A stretch of DNA of 64,000 bases from a virus: IMG/VR virus record IMGVR_UViG_3300044641_009589, positions 18,895 through 82,894 of that record. The stretch is one strand, 5' to 3'. Positions 17,042 to 25,529 of this stretch are shown here, one piece after another; the stretch's first letter is position 1; each line of letters opens with the position of its first letter. The notes under the pieces are model-generated. The model saw only the letters and a list, made by a program, of their open reading frames with translations, did not search any database and was not told the origin of the DNA. The translations under genes were made by a program, and so were the position numbers.

Positions 17042-17575
17042 ATGACAGCAGTAATGAATGAAAACTGTATAGATGACACATTTTTTATAGGTTCGCTCTA
17101 CAAGCGGGCAAATCTAAACTTTGTTATTGATGGCTGCATGACACAAAAATATTACGAGATAAATAAATTTATTTCAGAGTTTACATCAAAAAGAGTTTCT
17201 TTTAATTTATTTACTCTTGGTGACACAGCCACAATATCGGTTCCTTCTTTTCCTGTTTTTTCGGCTTCTTATATCTCTTCAATATATGGCCCAACTCTTT
17301 GCTTTTCTGCCCAAGCTTTTTCAGCTGTTACTTCAAGCGTAAATCTAGCAAAGCCAGTTATTGCTATGGTAATGGATATTGAAGATTGGTCTAATAATAC
17401 TGCCAATTTTGGTCGGGCTGATCTAGTTGCTTTCCCAAACGAATACATCAAAAATGTATTTGATTCAAGATACGGCGGTTCTTATGGAAAAGCAGCCATC
17501 ATACTCCCACAATCTGCAGAGGACTACATAAGGATAGCACAATATGCCACGAAAGAGCAAAAAAGCACTAATTAA
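17042..17575 (+). CDS. Uncharacterised GT-B-like protein, short
   Basis: 177 residues. The order of strands and helices, with FNLFTLGD, VIAMVMDIEDW and LVAFPNEYIKNVFDSRYGG, resembles the N-terminal acceptor domain of GT-B transferases, but the donor half is absent. It may be a truncated relative or a two-subunit partner. It begins 1 nt after the GT2 stop and its 3' end overlaps the recombination gene by 32 nt. Confidence 0.55.
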   Translation: MTAVMNENCIDDTFFIGSLYKRANLNFVIDGCMTQKYYEINKFISEFTSKRVSFNLFTLGDTATISVPSFPVFSASYISSIYGPTLCFSAQAFSAVTSSVNLAKPVIAMVMDIEDWSNNTANFGRADLVAFPNEYIKNVFDSRYGGSYGKAAIILPQSAEDYIRIAQYATKEQKSTN

Positions 17576-18365
17576 AAAACTGGTTGAGCTTGGTAAGGCC
17601 GAGGTTCTGATTTCTGATTTGCCAATTCCTGATCTTGAGGACATGCTAGCTGAAGCGGAGCCAACAAAAGTTCCAGAGGAGCTAAAGACAGAATCTGGTG
17701 TAATTGATGACACAGATCCAAAGTGGTCTGATTTTGTGATGTCTCAACTCACAGAAAGAGAATGCAAAGACGGAATGCCAACGTGTGATGGGCTTCGGAG
17801 GATTTTTAAGAAGCTCGTAGGTAAAATTACATCTGTTGATGTTGAGGTTCTCAAGTCACCAACTATATCGGATAGAACAGCGACAGTCAGATGCTCTATT
17901 ACATTCCGTAGACACGGTGTTGTTGGTTTTAATTCAGAGTACGTAAGTGACGTATTTGACGTAAATCCAGACAACACACCATTCCCCTACTGCAATGCTG
18001 CTGTTGCCACAGCCGCAACGAAGGCTGAAGCTCGCGCCCTACGCAAGGCGATTGGTCTAGTAAAGGTTTATACTCTTGAGGAAGTAAATCAAAGCGCATC
18101 AAAGGACGAGATGGACCCCATGATGATTGATGACAATAAGCCAATTTCTGATAGCGCGAAAATTGCGATTAACACAATGTGCAACCGAATGGGAATCGAT
18201 CAGAATAAGCTAATAAAGTTCTGTGGCCTTTCAGCTGAAAGCATTCACGCTTTGACTTACAAGGAATCACACGAAGTAATCAATGTTCTAAACGGCTTTA
18301 GCAGAGGTCCTGAAAATGGCGGTCAGACCGTTCCGGATCAAATCAAGGGCGAGGTAATTTTCTAA
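17544..18365 (+). CDS. Putative ssDNA-annealing or recombination protein
   Basis: 273 residues. The centre has GMPTCDGLRRIFKKLVG, a beta-rich region and NAAVATAATKAEARALRKAIGL, a pattern I associate with phage single-strand annealing proteins of the Rad52-like supergroup. The C-terminal 60 residues (SDSAKIAINTMCNRMGIDQ) resemble the small helical tail of ERF/RecT-type proteins. A Whirly-like ssDNA-binding candidate follows directly. I could not check a profile, so the family is tentative. The long overlap with the upstream gene makes the ATG at 17544 the only clear early start. Confidence 0.5.
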   Translation: MPRKSKKALIKKLVELGKAEVLISDLPIPDLEDMLAEAEPTKVPEELKTESGVIDDTDPKWSDFVMSQLTERECKDGMPTCDGLRRIFKKLVGKITSVDVEVLKSPTISDRTATVRCSITFRRHGVVGFNSEYVSDVFDVNPDNTPFPYCNAAVATAATKAEARALRKAIGLVKVYTLEEVNQSASKDEMDPMMIDDNKPISDSAKIAINTMCNRMGIDQNKLIKFCGLSAESIHALTYKESHEVINVLNGFSRGPENGGQTVPDQIKGEVIF

Positions 18366-18844
18366 TGCAATACAACTCATCTTATCGTATCTATAAACCA
18401 AACACTAAAGATCACACAAAGGGGTGTGCGTCTTCGTGGGAGTGGAATCACAAGACATGCAACTTTTTTCTGACTGTTGCGAAGCAAGAAGCACAAAAAG
18501 ACGGTGAGGGCAACAATCGTTTTTCATGGAAAGAGGATTCGGAAACAGTAAAGCTTGATATAGAAGAGGCTGCTGAAATTGCTTGTGTTATTTCAGGGAG
18601 AAAGGCGTTTCTTGGGGCTGCAGACGAGTCTGGAAAGGGCAAGGGCTTCTTTCATCAAAATAAAAGCGGCAATGTTATACTGAAGCTTTATAAGCTTGAC
18701 GACGGATTTGCTTTTGAGGTAAGCTCAAAAAAAGGAGACCAGCGTTTTTGGGCTGGTCACCGAATAACCGTATCGGAAGCTTTTGTTATTGAGACAATTT
18801 GTAAAAATATAATTTCAAGCACATTTGCTGGTTGTGGAGATTAA
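18365..18844 (+). CDS. Whirly/PC4-like ssDNA-binding protein candidate
   Basis: 159 residues. Two blocks of strands followed by a helix can be traced: NFFLTVAKQE...FSWKEDSETVKLDIEEAAEIACVISG and GNVILKLYKLDDGFAFEVSSKKGDQRFWAGHRITVSEAFVIETI. This beta-beta-helix duplication is typical of Whirly and PC4 folds, which bind single-stranded DNA. The start shares its first base with the preceding stop, linking it to the annealing candidate. Fold assignment is by eye; function is inferred. Confidence 0.5.
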   Translation: MQYNSSYRIYKPNTKDHTKGCASSWEWNHKTCNFFLTVAKQEAQKDGEGNNRFSWKEDSETVKLDIEEAAEIACVISGRKAFLGAADESGKGKGFFHQNKSGNVILKLYKLDDGFAFEVSSKKGDQRFWAGHRITVSEAFVIETICKNIISSTFAGCGD

Positions 18845-19410
18845 ACAACGTATGTGTTGATTATTTCTAATATCTTATCTCTTGATGTCTTGTTATCTGA
18901 AATTCTATAACGTCGATAGCATTCTCTTATAGCCCTTACAGCTATCTCTTCTTGATTTTTAAGCACGTCAGTCAATGCTCTTCTTGATTTGTCATTCCAT
19001 TGGTTTTGAAGCAAAGCGGCATTAAAAGTCCCCTTGAAAGACGCAATAAGTGCCATAAATGCAGAACACAAACACGCTGTGCCGTCTTGATATGGCGCTA
19101 TATTTCCAGCTTGTGATGTTGAGCAGCCCCCAATAAGCGCACACATATCACCAAGAGCTTCTTTTGCCTTTCTTAGCCGATCTCTTATAACGGTGTCTGA
19201 TATATTTCCAAGAGAGGCTGTTATTCCAGCAAGTTCGTCACAAGCAGAGCAAGACTCTTTATTTGCGTCTGGAGAACCACAAAGATTCACCCCTGGAAGA
19301 TAAGGTCTAATTACTGGTGGGGTAATTGGGCCAGTTGGTGATGGTGTAACCTGTGTCGGTGCTGATTGGGATATTACAAACTTCAGTTTGTTTAAAGATC
19401 TGTATTCCAT
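18841..19410 (-). CDS. Leader-bearing helical protein
   Basis: 189 residues. The leader is MEYRSLNKLKFVISQSAPTQ, followed by a Pro/Thr-rich linker (residues 20-45), a Cys-rich turn, and helices rich in Arg and Asp. It is the last gene of the tail-tip run and lies behind a holin-like gene. No known domain is seen. It converges with the Whirly-like gene, overlapping it by 4 nt. I infer a minor virion component on the basis of the leader and context. Confidence 0.7.
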   Translation of the reverse strand: MEYRSLNKLKFVISQSAPTQVTPSPTGPITPPVIRPYLPGVNLCGSPDANKESCSACDELAGITASLGNISDTVIRDRLRKAKEALGDMCALIGGCSTSQAGNIAPYQDGTACLCSAFMALIASFKGTFNAALLQNQWNDKSRRALTDVLKNQEEIAVRAIRECYRRYRISDNKTSRDKILEIINTYVV

Positions 19411-19411
19411 T

Positions 19412-19621
19412 TTATGCTTTCATTGTCGTTGTAAAAAATGCTACTACTGTTGAGATCAAAAACGCAAGCGTGCTTGATGTAAAATAAACTTTTGTCTGAA
19501 GAACCGCAAGCTTTTCCTTTATTTCACCTATGTCGTTTTCTATACGAGTAAGGCGATCATTAGAGCGCTGAAGCTCGTTTAAAACTAATTTTCGATACTC
19601 CATCCACCCACTATCTTCCAT
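19412..19621 (-). CDS. XhlA-like holin or membrane anchor
   Basis: 69 residues: a coiled-coil segment with regular Leu/Ile spacing (NELQRSNDRLTRIENDIGEIKEK) followed by one hydrophobic C-terminal segment (STLAFLISTVVAFFTTT). This is the architecture of XhlA-type holin accessory proteins, which bring endolysin activity to the membrane. A GTGTATTAT box lies 20 nt upstream, inside the end of the previous gene, with a GAGG Shine-Dalgarno site. A structural anchor is an alternative. Confidence 0.55.
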   Translation of the reverse strand: MEDSGWMEYRKLVLNELQRSNDRLTRIENDIGEIKEKLAVLQTKVYFTSSTLAFLISTVVAFFTTTMKA

Positions 19622-19650
19622 TTTAACCTCACACGTAGTCTATAATACAC
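19622..19650 (-). promoter_or_regulatory. GTGTAT promoter with ribosome site
   Basis: GTG-TATTAT lies in the last codons of the upstream gene, followed by a GAGG ribosome site and ATG 19621 of the holin-like gene. Confidence 0.5.
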
Positions 19651-20300
19651 GAAAGGTTCATAGTTGATTGTTGAAAAGTTTTAGCTGGAGTAAGACTCAG
19701 GCAAATATACCAGTCATGTCTAGTTGAATACGACAAGCTTCCTGTAGGATTTGAACCACTTACTCCTGGGCTTGTTCTGAGTACTATAGACCCAGTAGAC
19801 CCTGCTGGCATTGAAGACCAAGAAGCTGCTCCAGACCCTGGTGCTGTTTCGTCGGTGCTTGTGTGTACGCACTCGTACCACTTGAAGTCGTAAAATGAAG
19901 TTGATGTTCCAGTCGAAGAACCGTCATTTATATACATTCTGCAGCTAGAGACTCGTATGGATGATAAATCAGAAACCCTTAGATTTAGTGGCGCAGCTCT
20001 ATTTGGTATATAGTTTACATTTATATCCTTATACGAACCAAGCTCTGGGCTTATTACGTCTGCCGTTGATGACGTTTCGTACACCGAGTTATTTATTTCT
20101 TCAGCGACAGCCGTTTTGTCACCAGGAGAAATAAATGTTTTTCCCTGGTACTCTCCAACTTTTTGGAAAATTATTGAATTTTTGGCATCAACTGCGCCAA
20201 AACCAAGAGCCGTTGAAAATGAAGAAAAGTACTTGCTTGACGATCCAATAAGTACATTTTTTGCGCTGCCAAATTGTCCATAAAGACCAATAATTGGCAT
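19629..20300 (-). CDS. Tail-tip or decoration protein, tandem copy 1
   Basis: 223 residues from the ATG at 20300, which shares its first base with the upstream stop; the longer in-frame reading to 20375 is rejected. It is Ser/Gly-rich and beta-structured, with VGEYQGKTFIS near residue 45 and SLSYSTRHDWYICLSL near the end. The same landmarks, IGEYQDRTFVC and TTEAQHDWYVCISA, occur in the upstream neighbour, so this is a tandem duplicate. It sits in the tail-tip block. A trimeric decoration or tip knob is plausible. Confidence 0.75.
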   Translation of the reverse strand: MPIIGLYGQFGSAKNVLIGSSSKYFSSFSTALGFGAVDAKNSIIFQKVGEYQGKTFISPGDKTAVAEEINNSVYETSSTADVISPELGSYKDINVNYIPNRAAPLNLRVSDLSSIRVSSCRMYINDGSSTGTSTSFYDFKWYECVHTSTDETAPGSGAASWSSMPAGSTGSIVLRTSPGVSGSNPTGSLSYSTRHDWYICLSLTPAKTFQQSTMNLSCIIDYV

Positions 20301-20944
20301 TATAGGTACTCTGTTGTAAAGTATATTCCAAACTGGGTGTGCGAACCTATTCCTGTTGGTGAAGCTGAAATACAAACGTACCAGTCGTGTTGCGCTTCTG
20401 TTGTATTTGATCCAGATACTCTTATGCCACTTATTCCTGGGCTTGCTATTAAGTCAACGTATGGTGTTGATCCACTGCAGGAAATCCAAGACGAGTCGCC
20501 TGAGCCAACAACTGCTTGGGAGACCTCTGGATGAACTATCTCGGCTACTTGGCATATTACACCAGATGGCCCATTATTAACATTTGATCTATCGTAAATC
20601 TGAACTTTCGCATTTTGTGTACGAACAGCAGAACCATGATCAAATCTAATGTTCAGTGTTGATTTGTAGTTTGGTATATTTACAAGTGGCAAAGAAGCAT
20701 CTGTAGTGCCACCTCTGCTTATTAGAGCGCCTGTAGCGTTTACATATTTTACGTTATCTATTTCTGCACCAACAGCAGTGCCGTTTGCGTCGCATACAAA
20801 TGTTCTGTCTTGGTATTCACCAATCCTGACGCTAGCAAAAGCGCCACCATTTCCAAAAAAACCTATTCCAGAGCCATTTAAATTTTGGCTTCCGCTATTT
20901 ATTGCGCCTATGCCTTCGTTAGCGTAAAAAGTGACTGTTGCCAT
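20300..20944 (-). CDS. Tail-tip or decoration protein, tandem copy 2
   Basis: 214 residues, Gly/Ser/Asn-rich and likely all-beta. It aligns with 19629-20300 over most of its length (IGEYQDRTFVCDANGTAVGAEIDNVKY against VGEYQGKTFISPGDKTAVAEEINNSVY). Its start follows GTGTATAAT by 5 nt with no Shine-Dalgarno site, and that promoter box lies at the 3' end of the upstream gene. Two diverged copies side by side suggest specialisation of a tail-tip or decoration subunit. The exact role is unknown. Confidence 0.75.
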   Translation of the reverse strand: MATVTFYANEGIGAINSGSQNLNGSGIGFFGNGGAFASVRIGEYQDRTFVCDANGTAVGAEIDNVKYVNATGALISRGGTTDASLPLVNIPNYKSTLNIRFDHGSAVRTQNAKVQIYDRSNVNNGPSGVICQVAEIVHPEVSQAVVGSGDSSWISCSGSTPYVDLIASPGISGIRVSGSNTTEAQHDWYVCISASPTGIGSHTQFGIYFTTEYL

Positions 20945-20958
20945 ACTGTATTATACAC
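20945..20958 (-). promoter_or_regulatory. GTGTAT promoter, leaderless spacing
   Basis: GTG-TATAAT, 5 nt (ACAGT), then ATG 20944; the box overlaps the last codons and stop of the upstream gene. Confidence 0.65.
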
Positions 20959-22327
20959 CAGGTCTTGGAGTATTAGCAGATCCGTATTCCATTGGTGATT
21001 GAGTTGTGTGTCCGTAGAAAGGCCAAACTCCGCTTGCGCACCCGCCATCGTGAGCGTTTTCTACTTGAAAATAGTATATTGGTCCGTATGTGCTTGTGCC
21101 GTTTGGTGAGGGGAGTCTTCGGGCTTCCACAATCGTACCACTACAGACTGGCTGAACTGCAAAACCTTTAGGATATGCGGACTTTGTACCTCCTGTGAAT
21201 GCTATCCCCCCAGGAACTCCATCCGGCCAAACGTTTGCTGCTGTTATTGTGTTTCCAGTGGCGGTAACAATTCCCGGACATACCAAGCCTCGTTTACCAG
21301 GCGGATTACCAATTTCTATAAGATTTATGCATTGAACTTTTCTGTATTGAATTGGTATGGTTTCGTCTTCAACAAAAGAACCAAAGGGGGTTGAGAATCT
21401 TCTATCTGACGGAATGTCTCTACCACCGCTAAACTGAACTATAACTCCTTGATAAATCCATCTAGTCGGCATTCGCGCCGCCTGATTGTAGTTTGGTTCG
21501 TTACCAAGCGGAGACGCATCACCCTCAGAAAGTGGTCCGGGATAAGTTCCATCGTACCCTAGTATTTTTATAAAGACACTATTGTATCCAGCCTGTTCAA
21601 AAATATAAAGCGGCTGATAATCATTAAGAGATGGATCATCACCGTTGTCTGCTTTAAGAACATTAATAGATCTCATCTGCACAATTGTGCCAGACGGAAT
21701 TTTATGATGAATTCTATCGTGTTGATTTGCGGAAGACTCAGCTAGATTTATTGCATAATTATTTATTTCGTTGCCAGACACATACGATCTTGCTGGGTAT
21801 GGAAAATCAATTGTGTCTACTGGCATATTTTTTGTTGTTGGATCTGGAAGATTGATTTCATGTATTTCTATTTCTCTCCAGCCATATCTGTTGCAAAAAA
21901 TACTATTGCCTGTCGAAACAACTCCAGTTATCTCTGCTAGGAAAAAATGATTTGTTCTCCAAAGCCCGTGTCTTGGGTCATATCTTACATCAAGCATTCC
22001 AGCCACGTGATGCGTTGGAAGAGACTCTCCACCGAGCGGAAACTTTGCGCCTCCTGCGTTTTTTGTTATAAACTTTGTCTGGCTGTAGTTTTTAGGGCTG
22101 CTTTCAACACCATTAAGTTCAGCTAGATTTACAGCCCCAGGAACAGGCCTTCCAAAAATATCGTATCCCCATCCAGCAATAGCTACTGGTCCAGCAAGGC
22201 CTATAAATCTTGCTGTAAATGGGTTTATTGTTCCAGGCTCACCACCTTGTGGAACTGGTCTGTTTCTTAAATTTGAAAGAGACGTATCTCCTGGTACTAG
22301 ACCGTGTGTGTCCTTTGGTATTTCCAT
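20951..22327 (-). CDS. Tail-tip structural protein
   Basis: 458 residues with no transmembrane segment. Residues about 110-130 contain AGMLDVRYDPRHGLW, and the C-terminal half has Pro/Gly-rich beta stretches, a combination I associate with tail-tip or tail-fibre-associated proteins of environmental phages. It starts 1 nt after the 1066-residue hub gene ends. Exact function unknown. Confidence 0.65.
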   Translation of the reverse strand: MEIPKDTHGLVPGDTSLSNLRNRPVPQGGEPGTINPFTARFIGLAGPVAIAGWGYDIFGRPVPGAVNLAELNGVESSPKNYSQTKFITKNAGGAKFPLGGESLPTHHVAGMLDVRYDPRHGLWRTNHFFLAEITGVVSTGNSIFCNRYGWREIEIHEINLPDPTTKNMPVDTIDFPYPARSYVSGNEINNYAINLAESSANQHDRIHHKIPSGTIVQMRSINVLKADNGDDPSLNDYQPLYIFEQAGYNSVFIKILGYDGTYPGPLSEGDASPLGNEPNYNQAARMPTRWIYQGVIVQFSGGRDIPSDRRFSTPFGSFVEDETIPIQYRKVQCINLIEIGNPPGKRGLVCPGIVTATGNTITAANVWPDGVPGGIAFTGGTKSAYPKGFAVQPVCSGTIVEARRLPSPNGTSTYGPIYYFQVENAHDGGCASGVWPFYGHTTQSPMEYGSANTPRPGV

Positions 22328-22328
22328 T

Positions 22329-25300
22329 TTAAGTTTCCGGCAGTGCTACTTTCTGATCAAATTCCTTCAATTCAAACACTGGTATGTACTTGCTCTCTGT
22401 TTCTTTCGGCGCCGCTGTTGAAGTAAACGCTACGCTACCACCAATTGGTATGCCGTGTATACTAGGTATTATAGTTTCAGAAGCTCGTAGGGTTTCTGGA
22501 TAAGCGCCACCAACAGGTGTAAAAATTTCACTCAATCCAGCGTATGCAGATGCGGTGTAAGTGCCGTAAACGTCAGCGTTTACCATCTCTTTTATTGCGC
22601 CGCCCGAAATAATCGAAACATTTGGTTTTTCGCTACCAGGAGACGTACTACACATCAGGAAGCTGCTGTCAACAGACGTGTTTTTGTCTTGACCAGAGGT
22701 TATTACTGTGGCTGGTGTTGATCGTGATCTGTCGATGTATATGAATTTTTTACCAGATTCTGGCTCGTAATCTTTTACGATTGAGTCTAGTTTTATGAAC
22801 TCTTTCTTTGCGTCTGCAAGCCTAAATGTATTTGATCTTTCAGAGTCTATCTCTTGCTTTCTCCTGAAGCCGGTTGGACCAAAGAATGTCTTAAACCTAT
22901 ATGTTGTAGTAAAGCCGCTAGTTCCATAAGAAAGTGAAATGTCTGCAAGATTTGATATCACCGCGCCATTGGCCGATATTTCGTATCCTATTGAATACTC
23001 TGGAAGACCAGCAACTGTTATCGATGCGTATCCAACAGTCGAAACCTGGCCAGAAGAGTTGTCTGCAAGTATATTGCCTGCTACATTCATGTTGCCAACA
23101 TTTCCATAATTCCATGGCGTAAGACTAGTATCGTCTATTACCTGCGTTGGTCGTAGATTGTAATTTATATTAGTGTTGGTTCCAATAAATGGTCCGTACT
23201 TAAGGAATCTCCATTTTAATGGAACGGCAACTTTGAATCCAGCGTCCATTGCTGGGGTATATCTTCTCTCGGCTAATCCTATTTTTTCTTGCCAAATCTT
23301 TGAAGAGCTGTTTATCATCTCCATGTATTTTTTGGCTGAAATTTGTTTTGATGCTGGAACTATATCATCAGTTCCGGCAACTATCTCGTAGTCGCTGTAA
23401 ATCCAGGATAAAAACTCTCTAGCGCCCTCGCTTTTGTCTTTTTTAGTTGTGAGAAGTGCTGGAACTGTAGTCACAGCATCAACTGTTTTTGTTGCACCAA
23501 GAAGTCTTGGGTCTGATTCTATAGCACTTTGATCAGATGAGTATGAGTATACAGTATATGTTGCGATCCTAATATCATCGAATCCAACATTGAACGGTTC
23601 ATTTATTGTAGCTAAGAAATATCTTGGGTCAAATTTATATTGCTCTATGGAGACATCAGATCTAAGAAGGTAACAGTCAGAGCTTGATGATGGAAGTGTT
23701 GTATTTGATTTGCTTACTTTCAAGTAAGACGCTGGGTCGAAGTTATCTAGTCTTGTACCTGGCCTATTTGAAGAAAGGGTTCCGAAGTCTATTTCACAGT
23801 ACGGCCTAAATAAGCCCTGCTCACTTCTGAAAGCACCCGAGTCTGTATTCAAGTGCAGACCATATAAATTATGTACAAGGTTATCATTTTGTGGATCGCT
23901 TAAATCTGGGGCTGAATCAGTTATCTCGTAAGTCATTGGTATTTTTTTACCAGAGTACACATACGAGCCAATATTGCCAGAAGAATCAGCCCCGGTTATT
24001 GAGCTAAACGATGGATCGTTAAAAATAAAGCCAACAAACACCTTGCCGTAATATTCTTGTGCGACACGAAGAGTGGCTTGATAACAAGCCTCTTTTAATG
24101 CTTCTGTCTGTGGTGTTGGAATATATCCACTTAGAAATGTTGTTGGTACATCAGAAAATGACGGGCTTTCTCGGTTGAATGGTGGTGAATATATACCCAT
24201 TTTCATCGGTATACCATTTAGTGCACCAAATGTTATAGTTTGCGTTGATCCAGAATGAGAGCCGGCTATGAACTTATTTTGATGAAAACCACTGTAGGTT
24301 GTATATGTTATTCCGTTTACGTAAAGCTCTCTAAAAGCATACCAGATCGCAGTGGCCCAAGCTTCTTTGCTGTGCAGTGCTGCTCTGAGTATTCTTTCTG
24401 TTGCAATGTAGCCCTTCTTAGTAAGCTGTGATTTGCTTTTATTTGTGGTTGGGTTACCAACGGAAGAAGCATTTGCCGCACCAGCAGATTTAGTCGATCT
24501 TATTCCACCAAGAGTGACAGTGGGTAAATTAGATACTAGTGATGGATCATCGGAATGTATTGATGAAAGATCAATGAATGGCTGATCGCAAATGTATCCG
24601 TCACCGTCTATGTGGTAGACCTGGGTTAGATCTGTGTTTATGTGTAATGTTCTTTTGTTGTCACCAATAAATATTGCTTTTGTGGGATCGGTTCTTAGTT
24701 CTCTACCAATCTCATATGATGAGAGCTTGTTAGATAGGGAGCTTATAAAGGTATTTATTGAATCATTTGTGAGAGCGTACTGATTTACTCTACTAATGCC
24801 ACGAATCGATATAGTTTTTGTGCTGTCTGCTTCTAGTGACTCGCAAACAGCGTACCAGTCAATATTATTGTCTTTGGCGACTCTGTTGATGAAGTCTTCA
24901 ATACTAGCGTTTTGTATTTGAACTCTGTAGTTAAGTGGTATGCGTAATGTGAAAGTTCCATCAAATGAAACTTTATATTGCTTTCCGTAAAAATTGTACG
25001 TTGGTTGCTGTAGTCTAGTATCAAGAATACCGCGCCAAATCATTCCATCAACCGTCCAGTTTGCTGCAATAGCATTGGCAAATGTGTTTAGTGGCGTAAC
25101 AACATTATATCCGTCCCACTGAGTGGCGCCACCATTAAAGGACGGACAGTGGTCTGTAATAACTGGAATGTCTTTGAGTATTGCTCTTGGATCAGTAAGC
25201 TGAACGTTAATGAGTCTTCCAGAAGACGAATGCGTTCGACGCCAGCTAGTAACAACGCCACCAAACTTAAAACTACCATTTTGAAAAAGATGATAACTTC

Positions 25301-25529
25301 CTGGGTTTCCAGCTAAAAACTCAGAGCCTCCTTTTATAGAGGCAATGAGCGCCTGCTCATCTGTGGCGTAATCAAGAGTTCCGTGTCCAGTGAAATTTTC
25401 TCCGTTGTCCTCGACTAGCTGGACATCTAAGGTTGATGGAGAGCCATTAAAGCCTAAATTACAGCTAAAGCTTACAACGGAGCCACCAAGAAACTTTATT
25501 GGGGACCCTATTATTGAATCTGCTGGCAT
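22329..25529 (-). CDS. Tail hub/tip protein (gp27-like opening)
   Basis: 1066 residues. The first 150 residues (NGSPSTLDVQLVEDN, SYHLFQNGSFKFGGVVTSW, LINVQLTDPRAILKD) resemble the N-terminal barrels of phage tail hub proteins of the T4 gp27 / siphovirus Tal kind. The middle is large and without recognised motifs, and the C-terminal 150 residues are beta-rich. In siphoviruses such a protein closes the tail end and organises the receptor-binding complex. It overlaps its upstream neighbour by 1 nt. No peptidase motif is seen, so its contact with the cell wall is not clear. Confidence 0.7.
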   Translation of the reverse strand: MPADSIIGSPIKFLGGSVVSFSCNLGFNGSPSTLDVQLVEDNGENFTGHGTLDYATDEQALIASIKGGSEFLAGNPGSYHLFQNGSFKFGGVVTSWRRTHSSSGRLINVQLTDPRAILKDIPVITDHCPSFNGGATQWDGYNVVTPLNTFANAIAANWTVDGMIWRGILDTRLQQPTYNFYGKQYKVSFDGTFTLRIPLNYRVQIQNASIEDFINRVAKDNNIDWYAVCESLEADSTKTISIRGISRVNQYALTNDSINTFISSLSNKLSSYEIGRELRTDPTKAIFIGDNKRTLHINTDLTQVYHIDGDGYICDQPFIDLSSIHSDDPSLVSNLPTVTLGGIRSTKSAGAANASSVGNPTTNKSKSQLTKKGYIATERILRAALHSKEAWATAIWYAFRELYVNGITYTTYSGFHQNKFIAGSHSGSTQTITFGALNGIPMKMGIYSPPFNRESPSFSDVPTTFLSGYIPTPQTEALKEACYQATLRVAQEYYGKVFVGFIFNDPSFSSITGADSSGNIGSYVYSGKKIPMTYEITDSAPDLSDPQNDNLVHNLYGLHLNTDSGAFRSEQGLFRPYCEIDFGTLSSNRPGTRLDNFDPASYLKVSKSNTTLPSSSSDCYLLRSDVSIEQYKFDPRYFLATINEPFNVGFDDIRIATYTVYSYSSDQSAIESDPRLLGATKTVDAVTTVPALLTTKKDKSEGAREFLSWIYSDYEIVAGTDDIVPASKQISAKKYMEMINSSSKIWQEKIGLAERRYTPAMDAGFKVAVPLKWRFLKYGPFIGTNTNINYNLRPTQVIDDTSLTPWNYGNVGNMNVAGNILADNSSGQVSTVGYASITVAGLPEYSIGYEISANGAVISNLADISLSYGTSGFTTTYRFKTFFGPTGFRRKQEIDSERSNTFRLADAKKEFIKLDSIVKDYEPESGKKFIYIDRSRSTPATVITSGQDKNTSVDSSFLMCSTSPGSEKPNVSIISGGAIKEMVNADVYGTYTASAYAGLSEIFTPVGGAYPETLRASETIIPSIHGIPIGGSVAFTSTAAPKETESKYIPVFELKEFDQKVALPET

